Shown here in pieces: positions 14,996 to 25,188 of a stretch of DNA of 64,000 bases. Origin of the DNA: Bradyrhizobium embrapense (GTDB lineage: Bacteria; Pseudomonadota; Alphaproteobacteria; Rhizobiales; Xanthobacteraceae); NCBI RefSeq assembly GCF_001189235.2, contig NZ_LFIP02000015.1, forward strand, positions 1 through 64,000. Reading direction: 5' to 3'. Each line of letters starts with the position of its first letter. Positions within the stretch are counted from its first letter, which is position 1. The position numbers were made by a program, and so were the translations under genes. The notes beneath the pieces were generated by a model. It saw only the letters and a program-made list of their open reading frames with translations, ran no database searches and was not told the DNA's origin.

Positions 14996-17719
14996 CTACT
15001 TCGGCAGCTTTGCCCGTAGCGCATAGAGCGCATCGAGCGCCTCGCGCGGCGACATCTCGTCGGGATGCAGCGCCTTCACGGCTTCCACCAGCAAATCCGC
15101 CTCGCTCGGCGGCTTGTCCTCACTGGCGGCGCGGGAGGGCACGGCGAACAGTGGCAGGTCATCGGCCAGGGCGCGCGCGGTCTGGCCGCGGTCCTGGGCC
15201 TCGAGTTTGGCCAACACCGACTTGGCGCGTGTGATCACGGCGGGCGGCAGGCCGGCGAGCTTGGCGACCTGGATGCCGTAGGAGCGGTCGGCCGAGCCCG
15301 GCAGTACCTCGTGCAGGAACACGACGTCGCCCTGCCATTCCTTGACCCGCACCGTGGCGTTGAACATTCGCGGCAGTCTGGCCGAGAGCGCGGTCAGCTC
15401 GTGATAGTGGGTGGCAAACAGCGTGCGGCAGCGGTTGCTCTCATGCAGATGCTCGATCGCGGCCCAGGCGATCGACAGGCCGTCGAAGGTTGCGGTGCCG
15501 CGGCCGATCTCGTCGAGGATGACCAGCGATCGCTCGCTCGCCTGGTTGAGGATCACGGCGGTTTCGACCATCTCGACCATGAAGGTCGAGCGGCCGCGCG
15601 CCAGGTCGTCCGCGGCGCCGACGCGCGAGAACAGCCGGTCGACGATGCCGAGCCGTGCCCGCGACGCCGGCACGTAGGAGCCGATCTGCGCCAGCAGCGC
15701 GATCAGCGCGTTCTGGCGCAGGAAGGTCGATTTACCGGCCATGTTCGGGCCGGTGATCAGCCAGAGCTGGCCGGATTTTTGTCCGGGTGCGGGGGAGAGA
15801 TCGCAGGCATTGGCGATGAACGGCTGGCCGTCGCGCTTCAGCGCCTGTTCGACCACAGGATGCCGTCCGCCCTCGATCGCAAAGCCGAGCGAGCCGTCGA
15901 CATCAGGCCGCACGTAATTGTCGTCGATCGCAAGCTTCGCCAGCGCGGTCGCGACGTCGAGCATCGCAAAGGCATGCGCGGCATTGCGCAGATCGTCGCT
16001 GGCCGCGAGCGCCAGCGCGCTGAGCCGCTCGAAGATCTCGAGCTCGAGATTGAGCGCACGCTCGCCGGCATTGGCGATCTTGGCCTCGGTCTCGCCGAGC
16101 TCCGACGTGGTGAAGCGGACTTGTCCCGCCAGCGTCTGGCGGTGGATGAAGGTTGCATTGAGCGGCGGCGCGAACAGCTTGTCGCCGTGCTGCGCGGTGA
16201 CCTCGACGAAATAGCCCAGCACGTTGTTGTGCCGGATCTTCAGCGTCTTAATGCCGGTGTCCTCGGCGTAGCGGGCCTGCATCGCGGCGACGACGAGGCG
16301 CGAGGCGTCGCGCAGATTCCTGCTCTCGTCGAGCGCGGCCTCATAGCCCTCGCGGACGAAGCCGCCGTCGCGCTTGATCAGCGGCAATTGCTCTGACAGT
16401 GCGCGGGTGAATTCCCGAGCCAGATCGCGCGAGGGGCGCTGCAAGGCCGCCATCACCGCGGAGACTTCCGCCGGTGGATTGGTCAGCTGCGCCAACAGCT
16501 CCAGCGCCTGGTCGGCGGCCAGGATGCCGTCGCGCAGGCTGGCGAGATCGCGCGGGCCGCCACGGCCGACCGAGAGCCGCGCCAGCGCGCGCGACATGTC
16601 GGGCGCTGCGCGCAGCACGGTTCTGATGTCCTCGCGGGCCGCTGAGTCCGCAACGAACGCCGAGACGGCATCGAGCCGCCGCGTGATCACGGCGACATCG
16701 GTCAGCGGCGCGGCAAGGCGTTGCGCGAGGAGGCGCGAGCCGGCCGCGGTCACGGTGCAGTCGATCGCATCGAGCAGCGAGCCGCGGCGCTCGCCGGCCA
16801 GCGTCCGCGTCAGTTCGAGATTGGCGCGGGTCGCCGGGTCGATCGCCATCGTGGTGCCGGCGGCCTCGCGCGCCGGCGGCGACAGCGGCGGGCGTTTGCC
16901 GACCTGGGTGCGGTCGATATAGGTGACGGCCGCGGCCGCGGCGGTCGCCTCCAGCCGCGACATCGCCGACAGGCCGTCCATGGTCGCGACCGCGAAATAG
17001 TCGCACAGCCGCCGCTCTGATGTGGCGCTGTCGAACACGTCGCGGGTCAGCGGCGTCACCGACGGCAGCTCGCGCAGGGTCGGCGCCAGCTCATTGTCGC
17101 TGTAGAGCGCGTCGGTGACGATCGCCTCGTTCGGATTGATGCGCGCCAGCGTCGCCGCGAGCTCTGATGTCGCGCACTCCGTCACCATGAATTCGGAGGT
17201 CGAGATGTCGATCCAGGCGAGGCCGAGACGATCTGCGCCGGCCGAACCACGGGCGCGCGCGATCGCGATCAAATAATTGTTGGTGCGGGCGTCGAGCAGC
17301 GTGTCTTCGGTCAGCGTGCCCGGCGTCACCAGCCGCACCACACCGCGGCGCACCACGCTCTTGTTGCCGCGGGCCTTTGCCTCCGCGGGATTTTCGGTCT
17401 GCTCGCACACCGCGACACGGTGCCCGGCGCCGATCAGGCGGTGCAGGTAATCCTCGGAGCGCTCGACCGGCACGCCGCACATCGGGATGTCCATGCCCTG
17501 ATGCTTGCCGCGCTTGGTCAGCACGATGCCGAGCGTCTTCGAGGCAATCTCGGCATCCTCGAAGAACAGCTCGTAGAAATCACCCATCCGGTAGAACAGC
17601 AACAGGCCGGGGTGGGCCGCCTTGATCTCCAGATACTGTTCCATCATCGGCGTGACGCGCGACGGCGTCTCGGCGGGAGCGGCTTCGGGCGGAACGGGAA
17701 TGGGCTGCTGGATGGTCAT
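14996..17719 (-). CDS. mutS: DNA mismatch repair protein MutS
   Basis: Recognises base mismatches and small loops and starts mismatch repair with MutL. The 907-residue protein has the mismatch-binding segment RMGDFYELFFEDA near its start, then connector, lever and clamp regions. The ATPase domain has a Walker A (ITGPNMAGKSTFLRQ) and a Walker B (ILDEIGRGTATFDG). The C-terminal helix-turn-helix region ends at ALYALRAKLPK. Length and motif order are normal. It ends next to a family A repeat and is divergent from pcaF. Confidence 0.97.
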   Translation of the reverse strand: MTIQQPIPVPPEAAPAETPSRVTPMMEQYLEIKAAHPGLLLFYRMGDFYELFFEDAEIASKTLGIVLTKRGKHQGMDIPMCGVPVERSEDYLHRLIGAGHRVAVCEQTENPAEAKARGNKSVVRRGVVRLVTPGTLTEDTLLDARTNNYLIAIARARGSAGADRLGLAWIDISTSEFMVTECATSELAATLARINPNEAIVTDALYSDNELAPTLRELPSVTPLTRDVFDSATSERRLCDYFAVATMDGLSAMSRLEATAAAAAVTYIDRTQVGKRPPLSPPAREAAGTTMAIDPATRANLELTRTLAGERRGSLLDAIDCTVTAAGSRLLAQRLAAPLTDVAVITRRLDAVSAFVADSAAREDIRTVLRAAPDMSRALARLSVGRGGPRDLASLRDGILAADQALELLAQLTNPPAEVSAVMAALQRPSRDLAREFTRALSEQLPLIKRDGGFVREGYEAALDESRNLRDASRLVVAAMQARYAEDTGIKTLKIRHNNVLGYFVEVTAQHGDKLFAPPLNATFIHRQTLAGQVRFTTSELGETEAKIANAGERALNLELEIFERLSALALAASDDLRNAAHAFAMLDVATALAKLAIDDNYVRPDVDGSLGFAIEGGRHPVVEQALKRDGQPFIANACDLSPAPGQKSGQLWLITGPNMAGKSTFLRQNALIALLAQIGSYVPASRARLGIVDRLFSRVGAADDLARGRSTFMVEMVETAVILNQASERSLVILDEIGRGTATFDGLSIAWAAIEHLHESNRCRTLFATHYHELTALSARLPRMFNATVRVKEWQGDVVFLHEVLPGSADRSYGIQVAKLAGLPPAVITRAKSVLAKLEAQDRGQTARALADDLPLFAVPSRAASEDKPPSEADLLVEAVKALHPDEMSPREALDALYALRAKLPK

Positions 17720-17845
17720 GAAGGCCGGGAAACTACAAAATTTCGCCGCGCGGTCCTATCCGCGAAGCCGGGGTTTTCCACCCTGTCCACGGTGCAGTTA
17801 TGACAGCCCTCACGGTAATGCGTGCGGGGCGCGCTGCCGCGTCAA

Positions 17846-17874
17846 TTGACCTGCCGCGGGCACGCTCCTAAAAC
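17846..17874 (+). promoter_or_regulatory. Possible sigma-70-type promoter of pcaF
   Basis: TTGACC and TAAAAC are separated by exactly 17 bases, 58 bases upstream of the pcaF ATG. The -35 match is 5 of 6 to TTGACA and the -10 match is 4 of 6. It is the best candidate in the 212-bp gap. Confidence 0.45.
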
Positions 17875-17931
17875 TCACCCCGAGTTCCAGCCGATCCAGC
17901 GCCTAAGTCGCGGCATTCAGGGAGAGATTCA

Positions 17932-19140
<1,209 letters not shown>

Positions 19141-19151
19141 TGCAATGGCTT

Positions 19152-19175
19152 GGAAGGGATGAAAACAGCCCTTCC
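19152..19175 (+). terminator. Weak hairpin between pcaF and pcaH
   Basis: GGAAGGG and CCCTTCC can pair around a ten-base loop, but no T run follows. It could act as an attenuator or partial terminator. TATAAT at 19193-19198 could be the -10 box of a promoter for pcaHG, though no good -35 box is visible. Confidence 0.3.
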
Positions 19176-19245
19176 CCAATTTGGTTATGCGCTATAATGA
19201 TCTGATGCGAGCCCGCCGGGCGCGTGGGCCGCGGAGGAATTCGCC

Positions 19246-19947
19246 ATGACCTTGTTGTACCCGCTGCAATCGCTTGCGGCCCATCCGGCGCGGCTGTCGC
19301 CGGATTATCGCTCCACCGTGAAGCGTTCACCGCAGAAGCCGCTGATCCCGATGCGGCACACGCTCTCGGAACTGACAGGTCCGGTCTATGGCCATGAGAC
19401 GGTGCGCCCGCACGACAACGATCTCACCATCCAGGCCAAGGGCGAGCCGCTCGGCGAACGCATCATCGTACATGGTCATGTGCGCGACGAGGACGGCCGC
19501 GGCGTGCCCAACACGCTGATCGAGCTGTGGCAGGCCAATGCCTGTGGCCGCTACATCCACGTCGTCGACCAGCACCCGGCGCCGCTCGATCCGAATTTTA
19601 CGGGCGCGGGCCGCACGCAATCCGATGCGAGCGGCTACTACAAGTTCATCACCATCAAGCCCGGCGCCTATCCCTGGGGCAATCACCACAACGCCTGGCG
19701 GCCCGCGCATATCCACTTCTCGGTGTTCGGCTATTCCTTCATCTCGCGTCTGGTGACGCAGATGTATTTCCCCGGCGATCCGCTGTTTCCGTTCGATCCG
19801 ATCTTCAATTCGGTGACGGATGAGAAGGCGCGGGCGCGGATGATTTCCTCATTCGATCTCGAGAACACCAAGCCGGAATGGGCGCTGTGCTACCGCTTCG
19901 ATATCGTGCTGCGCGGGCGCAACGCCACGCCGATGGAGACCAAGTAA
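19246..19947 (+). CDS. pcaH: Protocatechuate 3,4-dioxygenase beta subunit
   Basis: Intradiol ring cleavage of protocatechuate to 3-carboxy-cis,cis-muconate, with PcaG; the beta subunit carries the ferric iron. The 233-residue protein shows the four expected ligands: Y103 (CGRYIHVVDQ), Y142 (GAYPWGNHHNAWRP), H155 and H157 (AHIHFSVFGYS). An ideal ribosome site GCGGAGGAATTCGCC precedes the ATG. The stop is directly followed by the GTG of pcaG. No pcaB, pcaC or pcaD is seen in the window, so the rest of the pathway must be encoded elsewhere. Confidence 0.96.
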   Translation: MTLLYPLQSLAAHPARLSPDYRSTVKRSPQKPLIPMRHTLSELTGPVYGHETVRPHDNDLTIQAKGEPLGERIIVHGHVRDEDGRGVPNTLIELWQANACGRYIHVVDQHPAPLDPNFTGAGRTQSDASGYYKFITIKPGAYPWGNHHNAWRPAHIHFSVFGYSFISRLVTQMYFPGDPLFPFDPIFNSVTDEKARARMISSFDLENTKPEWALCYRFDIVLRGRNATPMETK

Positions 19948-20550
19948 GTGTCGAACCAGCGTCCTGATGGAATCACGCCCTCGCAGACCGTCGGCCCCTA
20001 TTTCAAATACGGCCTGACGCCGAACGGCGAGTATGAATGGAACGATGCCTTCACCAACAATCTGCTGACGCCTGATACTTCGGGCGAGCGCATCCGCATC
20101 GAGGGTACCGTGTATGACGGCGACGGCGCCGTGATCCCGGATTGCATGCTGGAGATCTGGCAGGCCGACAGCCAGGGCCGCTTCTCCGATCCGCAGGATG
20201 CGCGCGCGCTGCCGAACTCCTCGTTCAAGGGTTTTGGCCGCGTCGGCACCGACAAGCGTGGTGCTTATGCCTTCGACACCATCAAGCCCGGTGTGGTGTC
20301 GGATGCCGACGGCAAGCCGCAGGCGCCGCACATCGTGCTCGCGGTGTTCGCGCGCGGCATGCTGCTGCATCTCTACACAAGGATCTATTTCGACGACGAA
20401 GCCGGCAACGCCGCCGATTCCGTGCTGGCACTGGTGCCGGCCGATCGCCGCGCGACGCTGATTGCTAGGCGCAAGGCCGGTGCGGGCAGCACGTACACGT
20501 TCGACGTCCACCTGCAGGGCGACAACGAGACCGTGTTTTTCGACGTCTAA
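19948..20550 (+). CDS. pcaG: Protocatechuate 3,4-dioxygenase alpha subunit
   Basis: Non-iron partner of PcaH. The 200-residue protein starts at GTG 19948, the codon after the pcaH stop, so the two are coupled. It has the intradiol dioxygenase beta-sandwich with TPSQTVGPYFKYGLT near the N-terminus, a CMLEIWQADSQGRF segment and KPGVVSDADGKPQAPHIVLA, where the iron tyrosine and histidines are missing as expected for the alpha subunit. The transcript probably ends at the inverted repeat at 20595-20632. Confidence 0.94.
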   Translation: MSNQRPDGITPSQTVGPYFKYGLTPNGEYEWNDAFTNNLLTPDTSGERIRIEGTVYDGDGAVIPDCMLEIWQADSQGRFSDPQDARALPNSSFKGFGRVGTDKRGAYAFDTIKPGVVSDADGKPQAPHIVLAVFARGMLLHLYTRIYFDDEAGNAADSVLALVPADRRATLIARRKAGAGSTYTFDVHLQGDNETVFFDV

Positions 20551-20594
20551 CCCCTGACCGCGCCTCGGCGCGCCAATCCAACACTGGGATGACC

Positions 20595-20632
20595 AAAATC
20601 CGCTCCTGCGTGCCATCGCCGCAGCGGATTTT
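20595..20632. terminator. Inverted repeat, probable terminator after pcaHG
   Basis: AAAATCCGCT and AGCGGATTTT form perfect 10-bp arms around 18 bases. The run of four T at the end of the stem would stop transcription from the left, and the symmetric A run would also act in the other direction. It separates pcaHG from the next unit, which has its own promoter. Confidence 0.55.
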
Positions 20633-20634
20633 GC

Positions 20635-20663
20635 TTGACCATGCGCGATCGAGTATATAAGAT
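20635..20663 (+). promoter_or_regulatory. Promoter of the arsR-type unit
   Basis: TTGACC, 17 bases, then TAAGAT. The distance is ideal and the -35 box matches 5 of 6. It is 31 bases from the ATG of the ArsR-type gene. The operator at 20654-20675 overlaps its -10 box. Confidence 0.55.
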
Positions 20664-20675
20664 ATTATTTATATA
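20654..20675. promoter_or_regulatory. AT-rich inverted repeat, probable operator of the ArsR-type repressor
   Basis: TATATAA and TTATATA lie eight bases apart, the arrangement bound by many ArsR/SmtB repressors. It overlaps the -10 box of the promoter at 20635-20663, so binding would block RNA polymerase. The autoregulation is inference. Confidence 0.5.
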
Positions 20676-20693
20676 ACTGATGCGAGATGGAAT

Positions 20694-21017
20694 ATGCCCA
20701 ACCTTGACGCCGCCTTCTCCGCGCTGGCCGATCCGACCCGCCGGGCGATCCTGGCGCGCCTCGCTCTGGGGGAGGCGACGGTGATGGAGCTGGTTGAGCC
20801 GTTCGAGCTGACCCAGCCCGCGATCTCCCGCCATCTCAAGGTGCTCGAGGGTGCCGGCCTGATCGTTCGCCGCGTTGAAGGCACCAAGCGGCCGTGCCGG
20901 CTGGCGCCGTCGGCGGTCGCCGAGATCGATCAGTGGCTCGGCATGCTGCGGCGGGCGCTCGAAGCCAATTACGACCGGCTGGACGGAGTGCTGGCCGCCA
21001 TGAAGCCAGAGACCTGA
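20694..21017 (+). CDS. ArsR-family transcriptional regulator
   Basis: A 107-residue winged-helix repressor beginning NLDAAFSALADPTRRAILAR, the signature start of the family, with the recognition helix in LTQPAISRHLKVLEGAGL. There is no obvious CxC or other metal site (no cysteine pair around residues 30-60; the only cysteine is in the KRPCRLAP segment), so a metal signal is unlikely. ArsR proteins of this subgroup are often paired with an SRPBCC/AHSA1 protein, as here ten bases downstream. It probably represses its own operon through the site at 20654-20675. Confidence 0.92.
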   Translation: MPNLDAAFSALADPTRRAILARLALGEATVMELVEPFELTQPAISRHLKVLEGAGLIVRRVEGTKRPCRLAPSAVAEIDQWLGMLRRALEANYDRLDGVLAAMKPET

Positions 21018-21027
21018 AGGGTATCCC

Positions 21028-21492
21028 ATGAGCAAGTTGACGCTGAAGACCGAAGGCGACCGCCATATCGTCGTCACCAGGCGCTTCGTCGCGCCGCCCG
21101 AGGCGGTGTATCGCGCGCATACCGAGCCGGAGCTGCTGCAGAAGTGGCTGCTCGGTCCGGAAGGCTGGACCATGCCGGTCTGCATCAGCGAGCTCAGGCC
21201 CGGCGGCAAGATCCGCTACGAGTGGACCGACGGCAAGGGCGGCGGCTTTCATCTGACCGGCGAATATCTCGAACTCGAACCGTTCAGCCGCATCGTGCAT
21301 GTCGAGCGCATGCATCTGCCGGATCCGACACCGGACAATCATGTCGAGACCCGCTTCGCGCCCGACGGCAGCGGCACCGTGATGACGATGCGCATGACCT
21401 TGCCGGATGCCGAAACGCGCGCGGCAATACTCGCGACCGGCATGGAGCACGGCATGGAAGACAGCTATGCTCGGCTCGACCGCATGAGCTGA
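21028..21492 (+). CDS. SRPBCC (AHSA1-type) family protein
   Basis: A 154-residue protein of the START/Bet v1-like fold. ITVTR-like RHIVVTRRFVAPPEAVYRAH and the PELLQKWLLGPEGWTMPV segments match AHSA1 proteins found next to ArsR genes, and DYE-like VETRFAPDGSGT and MTMRMTLPDAETR follow. These proteins bind hydrophobic small molecules or chaperone clients; the ligand here is unknown. GAAGGGTATCCC is the ribosome site. It starts ten bases after the regulator stop and is 20 bases from the next gene. Confidence 0.88.
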   Translation: MSKLTLKTEGDRHIVVTRRFVAPPEAVYRAHTEPELLQKWLLGPEGWTMPVCISELRPGGKIRYEWTDGKGGGFHLTGEYLELEPFSRIVHVERMHLPDPTPDNHVETRFAPDGSGTVMTMRMTLPDAETRAAILATGMEHGMEDSYARLDRMS

Positions 21493-21512
21493 GCACACTG
21501 ACGTGAGGGACA

Positions 21513-22364
21513 ATGCGCGATCGTTTCCTGACCGGTCTGATCGGGTATCCGATCGCGCATTCGGCGGCGCCTGCGATGCACGAGCAGGCGGCCGCCGCGC
21601 TCGGCGTTCATTGTCACTACCAGCTCATCGAAGCTGATGGCGCCGGGCGCGACGATCTGCGTGCGATGTTAGAGGGAATCCGGCGGCTCGGCTTTGCCGG
21701 CGTCAACGTCACCTTTCCCTACAAGGAAGCGGTCGTCGATCTCATCGATGACCTCGCGCCGGATGCGCGTGCGATCGGCGCGGTCAACACCATCGTCGTC
21801 CGTGGCCCGCGGCTGGTCGGGTACAACACCGATGCGACCGGCTTTGCGCGCGCGATCGAGCCGTTGCTTGCGTCAGCGCCGCACGGCCCGATCGCGCTGA
21901 TCGGCGCCGGCGGTGTCGGCAAGGCAATCGCGTTCGCGCTCGCCGGGCTGGGCGTCACCGAGTTGCGCATCTTCGACGCCGAGGCCGGAAAGGCCGCCCA
22001 GCTTGCGGCCCAGCTGCAAGATCACCATGCGGTTCACGCCACAAGCGTAGCGGCCGCGGTGGATGGCGGCACGGGCCTCGTCAACGCAACGCCGGTCGGC
22101 ATGCTGCCGAGCCGCGACACACCGGTGCCGGATGCGCTGCTGCGTCAGTCGATGTGGGTCGCCGACGCGGTCTACACGCCGCTTTGGACTCCATTGCTGA
22201 CGGCGGCCAGGGCCAAGGGCGCAAGCGTCCTGACCGGACGTGACCTCGCAATCAACGCCTCGGCCGACGCATTCAAGCTGTTCACCGGATTGGCCCCGCC
22301 GCATGCGGCGATGGCAAATGCGTTCGACGCCGTGATGGCTGCACGCTACTCTCCGCCTGCCTGA
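21513..22364 (+). CDS. Quinate/shikimate dehydrogenase-like protein (AroE superfamily)
   Basis: NAD(P)-dependent oxidoreductase of 283 residues. The substrate site is GYPIAHSAAPAMHEQ, the catalytic lysine is K71 in VTFPYKEAV, and D107 is in GYNTDATGF. The nucleotide site is LIGAGGVGKAIAFALAGLG. The second serine of the AroE SxS motif is alanine (SAAP), and VTFPYKEAV plus VNATPVGM with the ADAFKLFTGLAPP end resemble catabolic QsuD-type enzymes more than biosynthetic AroE. It would convert quinate or shikimate toward 3-dehydro compounds that can become protocatechuate. That function is inference. It has GTGAGGGACA as a ribosome site. Confidence 0.8.
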   Translation: MRDRFLTGLIGYPIAHSAAPAMHEQAAAALGVHCHYQLIEADGAGRDDLRAMLEGIRRLGFAGVNVTFPYKEAVVDLIDDLAPDARAIGAVNTIVVRGPRLVGYNTDATGFARAIEPLLASAPHGPIALIGAGGVGKAIAFALAGLGVTELRIFDAEAGKAAQLAAQLQDHHAVHATSVAAAVDGGTGLVNATPVGMLPSRDTPVPDALLRQSMWVADAVYTPLWTPLLTAARAKGASVLTGRDLAINASADAFKLFTGLAPPHAAMANAFDAVMAARYSPPA

Positions 22365-22380
22365 ACGGCGGGAGCGTTGA

Positions 22381-23550
22381 ATGAAAAAAATCAGGATCGG
22401 GCTGGCCGGCTGCGGCTTCGTGTCGGAGCTGCACATGCATGCCTATCGGCGGGTCTATGGCGTCGATGTCGAGGTGCGGGCAGTGGCGGCGCGCGGCGAT
22501 CATGTGGTCGAGTTCGCGCGCAAGCACGGCATCCCGAACGCCTATCGCAGCTTCGCCGAGCTGGTCGCCGACCGCGATCTTGACGTCATCGACATCTGCA
22601 CGCCGCCCAACCTGCACGCCGCGATGATCGTCGAGGCCATGCAGGCCGGCAAGCACGTGATCTGCGAGAAGCCGTTCAGCGGCTATTTCGGGCAGCCCGG
22701 CGACAAGACGCCGATCGGCAGGCACGTGCCGAAGGCCGTGATGTACCAGCGCGTGATGGAGGAGATGGAGGCGACCCGCGCCGCGATCGAGAGGACCGGA
22801 AGGCTCTTCATGTATGCCGAGGACTGGATCTACGCACCCGCGGTGACCAAGACTGCGGAGATCATCCGCGCGACCGGCAACAAGATCCTGTTCATGAAGG
22901 GCGAGGAGAGCCATTCCGGCTCGCATGCCGCGCACGCCGCGGAGTGGGCGATGACCGGCGGCGGCTCGCTGATCCGAATGGGCTGCCATCCGCTGTCGGC
23001 CGTGCTCTACCTCAAGCAGGTCGAGGCGAAGGCCCGCGGGGAAACTATCAAGGTCGCGAGCGTCACCTGCGATGTCGGCAACGTCACCGCCTCGCTCAAG
23101 CCGGAGGAGCGCGCCTACATCAAGGCCAATCCGGTCGATGTCGAGGATTGGGGCACGCTGACCGCGACCTTCTCCGACGGCACCAAAGCCACGGTGTTTT
23201 CCGGCGACATGATCATGGGCGGGGTGCGTAATCTGATCGAGACCTACACCTCAGGTGGCTCGCTGTTCGCCAACATCACGCCGAACACGCATCTGATGAG
23301 TTACCAGACCTCAGAGGAGAAGCTCGCTTCGGTCTACATCACCGAGAAGGTCGATCGCAAAACCGGCTGGCAATATGTCTGCCTCGAGGAGGAATGGACC
23401 CGCGGCTACCTGCAGGAGGTCCAGGACTTCATGGAGTGCGTCGCAACTGGCCGCGCACCGCTCGCCGACCTTGCGCTGGCCTATGAGACGACGAAGGTGA
23501 ACTACGCCGGCTATTGGGCGGCGGATGAGGGTCGGCGGGTGGTGTTGTAG
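22381..23550 (+). CDS. Gfo/Idh/MocA family oxidoreductase
   Basis: A 389-residue NAD(P)-dependent oxidoreductase. The Rossmann fold begins IRIGLAGCGFVSELHMHAY and has VIDICTPPNLHAAMIVEAM and KHVICEKPFSG (the EKP motif). The C-terminal domain runs to residue 389. It starts 16 bases after the dehydrogenase gene and has GGGAGCGTTGA as its ribosome site, so the unit probably runs arsR-SRPBCC-dehydrogenase-this gene. The substrate is a sugar, inositol or cyclic acid by family; which one is unknown. Confidence 0.88.
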   Translation: MKKIRIGLAGCGFVSELHMHAYRRVYGVDVEVRAVAARGDHVVEFARKHGIPNAYRSFAELVADRDLDVIDICTPPNLHAAMIVEAMQAGKHVICEKPFSGYFGQPGDKTPIGRHVPKAVMYQRVMEEMEATRAAIERTGRLFMYAEDWIYAPAVTKTAEIIRATGNKILFMKGEESHSGSHAAHAAEWAMTGGGSLIRMGCHPLSAVLYLKQVEAKARGETIKVASVTCDVGNVTASLKPEERAYIKANPVDVEDWGTLTATFSDGTKATVFSGDMIMGGVRNLIETYTSGGSLFANITPNTHLMSYQTSEEKLASVYITEKVDRKTGWQYVCLEEEWTRGYLQEVQDFMECVATGRAPLADLALAYETTKVNYAGYWAADEGRRVVL

Positions 23551-23595
23551 GGTGGCGGGAACGACGAGATTACGCGCGTATACTCACGCCAGACC

Positions 23596-23700
23596 CGTCA
23601 TCCTGAGGAGCGCGTAGCGCGTCTCGAAGGATGCACGGCCCCGGCCGGTGGCCGTCGATCCTTCGAGACGCCCGCAAGTGCGGGCTCCTCAGGATGACGG
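23596..23700. repeat. Dispersed repeat family D, paired inverted copy
   Basis: CGTCATCCTGAGGAGCGCG faces CGGGCTCCTCAGGATGACGG, with CTCGAAGGATGCACGGCC and GATCCTTCGAGACG as inner arms. A degenerate copy is at 3201-3294. Confidence 0.85.
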
Positions 23701-23739
23701 GGATAATTCTCCGGCGAGCCGCATAGCAAACGATCGTCC

Positions 23740-25050
23740 CTACGCCCCGTACACTGATCCCTTCGGCAGCGGGAATACCGGGTCCTGCGTCCTGATGTTG
23801 GTCGGCCACACCACGGTGATGCGCTCGCCGGCGTTCTGCATCACGACCGGTGTCGAGCGCTCGTTCTGGCCTGACATCGGCGTGCCCGGCGGATAGAATT
23901 TCACGCCGTAGCCCTGGATGGTGCCGCCCGGAGGGATGTCGACGTCGAGCGCGGCCTTGCGGATCGCCTCGGGATCGAAGCCGCCATATTTCTCCTTGGC
24001 GACCGGCAGCACATTGTTGAGCAGCACCCAGGTCTGGTTGAACCCCATCGAGCAGTGCGGCGGCACTTCGGTGGCGCTGGTCTTCTCGCGATAGCGCGCC
24101 ACCATCACCTTGGTGAGGTCGCCGACACCTGGCGCCAGCTTGGCGGGATCGAGCAACTGGGCGGGGACCGGGTCGATGTTGCAGAAATTGTCGATGTCGG
24201 CGCCGAACGTCGTGCGCAGCTTGTCGAGCTGGCTGTAGCCGGCGCCGGCGCCGAACAGCATCTTGAACTTCAGCCCGCTCTCGCGCGCCTGGCGCAGGAA
24301 CAGGGTAATGTCGGGGTTGTAGCCGGCATGCGAGATGATGTCGGCCTTGGCGCGCTTCAATTTGGTCACCAGCACCGAGAGGTCGGGCGCGGAGGCCGAA
24401 TAGCCTTCCTTGAGCACGACCTGCAGCCCGGCTTCCTTGGCGAACATCTCGTCGGCGGCGGCAACGCCGACGCCATAGGGACCGTCCTCATGGATCAGCG
24501 CGACCTTGACGTCCTTCGGCTCCATGCCGAGTCTCGCCTTGGCGTGCTCGCCGAGGAAGCCGCCGAAGGCTTGGCCGTATTGGTCGGAATGGATCTGGGC
24601 GCGGAACACGTATTGCAGGTTCTTGTCCTTGAACACGGCGGTCGAGACCGCGGTCGTGATCCAGAGGATCCGCTTCTGCTGCTCGACCTTGGCGGCGAGC
24701 GGCACCGCGTGCGAGCTCGCGAACACGCCGTTGAGGATGTCGACCTTCTCCTGATCGATCAGGCGATTGGCCTCGTTGATCGCGACATCCGGCTTGCTCT
24801 GGGAATCGACGTTGACCGGCGCTATCTTGTACTTGCCGCCGACCCCGCCCTTTTCGTTGACGAGATCGATCGCGATCTGCGTTCCGATCGAGGAAGCGAC
24901 CGAGCCGCCGGCGGCAAACGGACCGGTCAGGTCGTAGATCACGCCGATCCGGACCGTTTCGGCTTGCGCCTGCGCGCGGGTCCAATCGAAGCTGAAAGCA
25001 GCGGCGGCAGCCGCTGAGGTCTTCAGCAGCGTCCTGCGTGAAGTCGGCAT
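23740..25050 (-). CDS. Tat-exported ABC transporter substrate-binding protein (branched-chain type)
   Basis: A 436-residue periplasmic binding protein of the LivJ-like fold. ATG 25050 follows GGGGAGGACGCG. The signal peptide has TSRRTLLKTSAAAAAAF, a twin-arginine motif (SRRTLLK). The mature part starts ETVRIGVIYDLTGPFAAGG and includes VNEKGGVGGKYKIAPV. The C-terminus is short of recognised motifs. There are no transporter genes around it. It is distant in sequence from the tandem pair at 3512-6319. The ligand is unknown. Confidence 0.87.
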   Translation of the reverse strand: MPTSRRTLLKTSAAAAAAFSFDWTRAQAQAETVRIGVIYDLTGPFAAGGSVASSIGTQIAIDLVNEKGGVGGKYKIAPVNVDSQSKPDVAINEANRLIDQEKVDILNGVFASSHAVPLAAKVEQQKRILWITTAVSTAVFKDKNLQYVFRAQIHSDQYGQAFGGFLGEHAKARLGMEPKDVKVALIHEDGPYGVGVAAADEMFAKEAGLQVVLKEGYSASAPDLSVLVTKLKRAKADIISHAGYNPDITLFLRQARESGLKFKMLFGAGAGYSQLDKLRTTFGADIDNFCNIDPVPAQLLDPAKLAPGVGDLTKVMVARYREKTSATEVPPHCSMGFNQTWVLLNNVLPVAKEKYGGFDPEAIRKAALDVDIPPGGTIQGYGVKFYPPGTPMSGQNERSTPVVMQNAGERITVVWPTNIRTQDPVFPLPKGSVYGA

Positions 25051-25188
25051 CGCGTCCTCCCCTGAAGCCGTCATTTGCGACGGATTTTATTTTTCGGGGA
25101 GTATTGGGAGGCGATGTCGGAAAGTCAACGCGGCTTGCGGGTGCGGCGTGTTGCGCTTTGGGAGGGGGTGAGCGTGGCTTTCTCCCCT

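Noticed and set aside
21513..22364. Biosynthetic shikimate dehydrogenase aroE
   Set aside because: The substrate-site serine is changed and the end resembles QsuD, and the location next to pca genes fits a catabolic role, so aroE is not used as its symbol.
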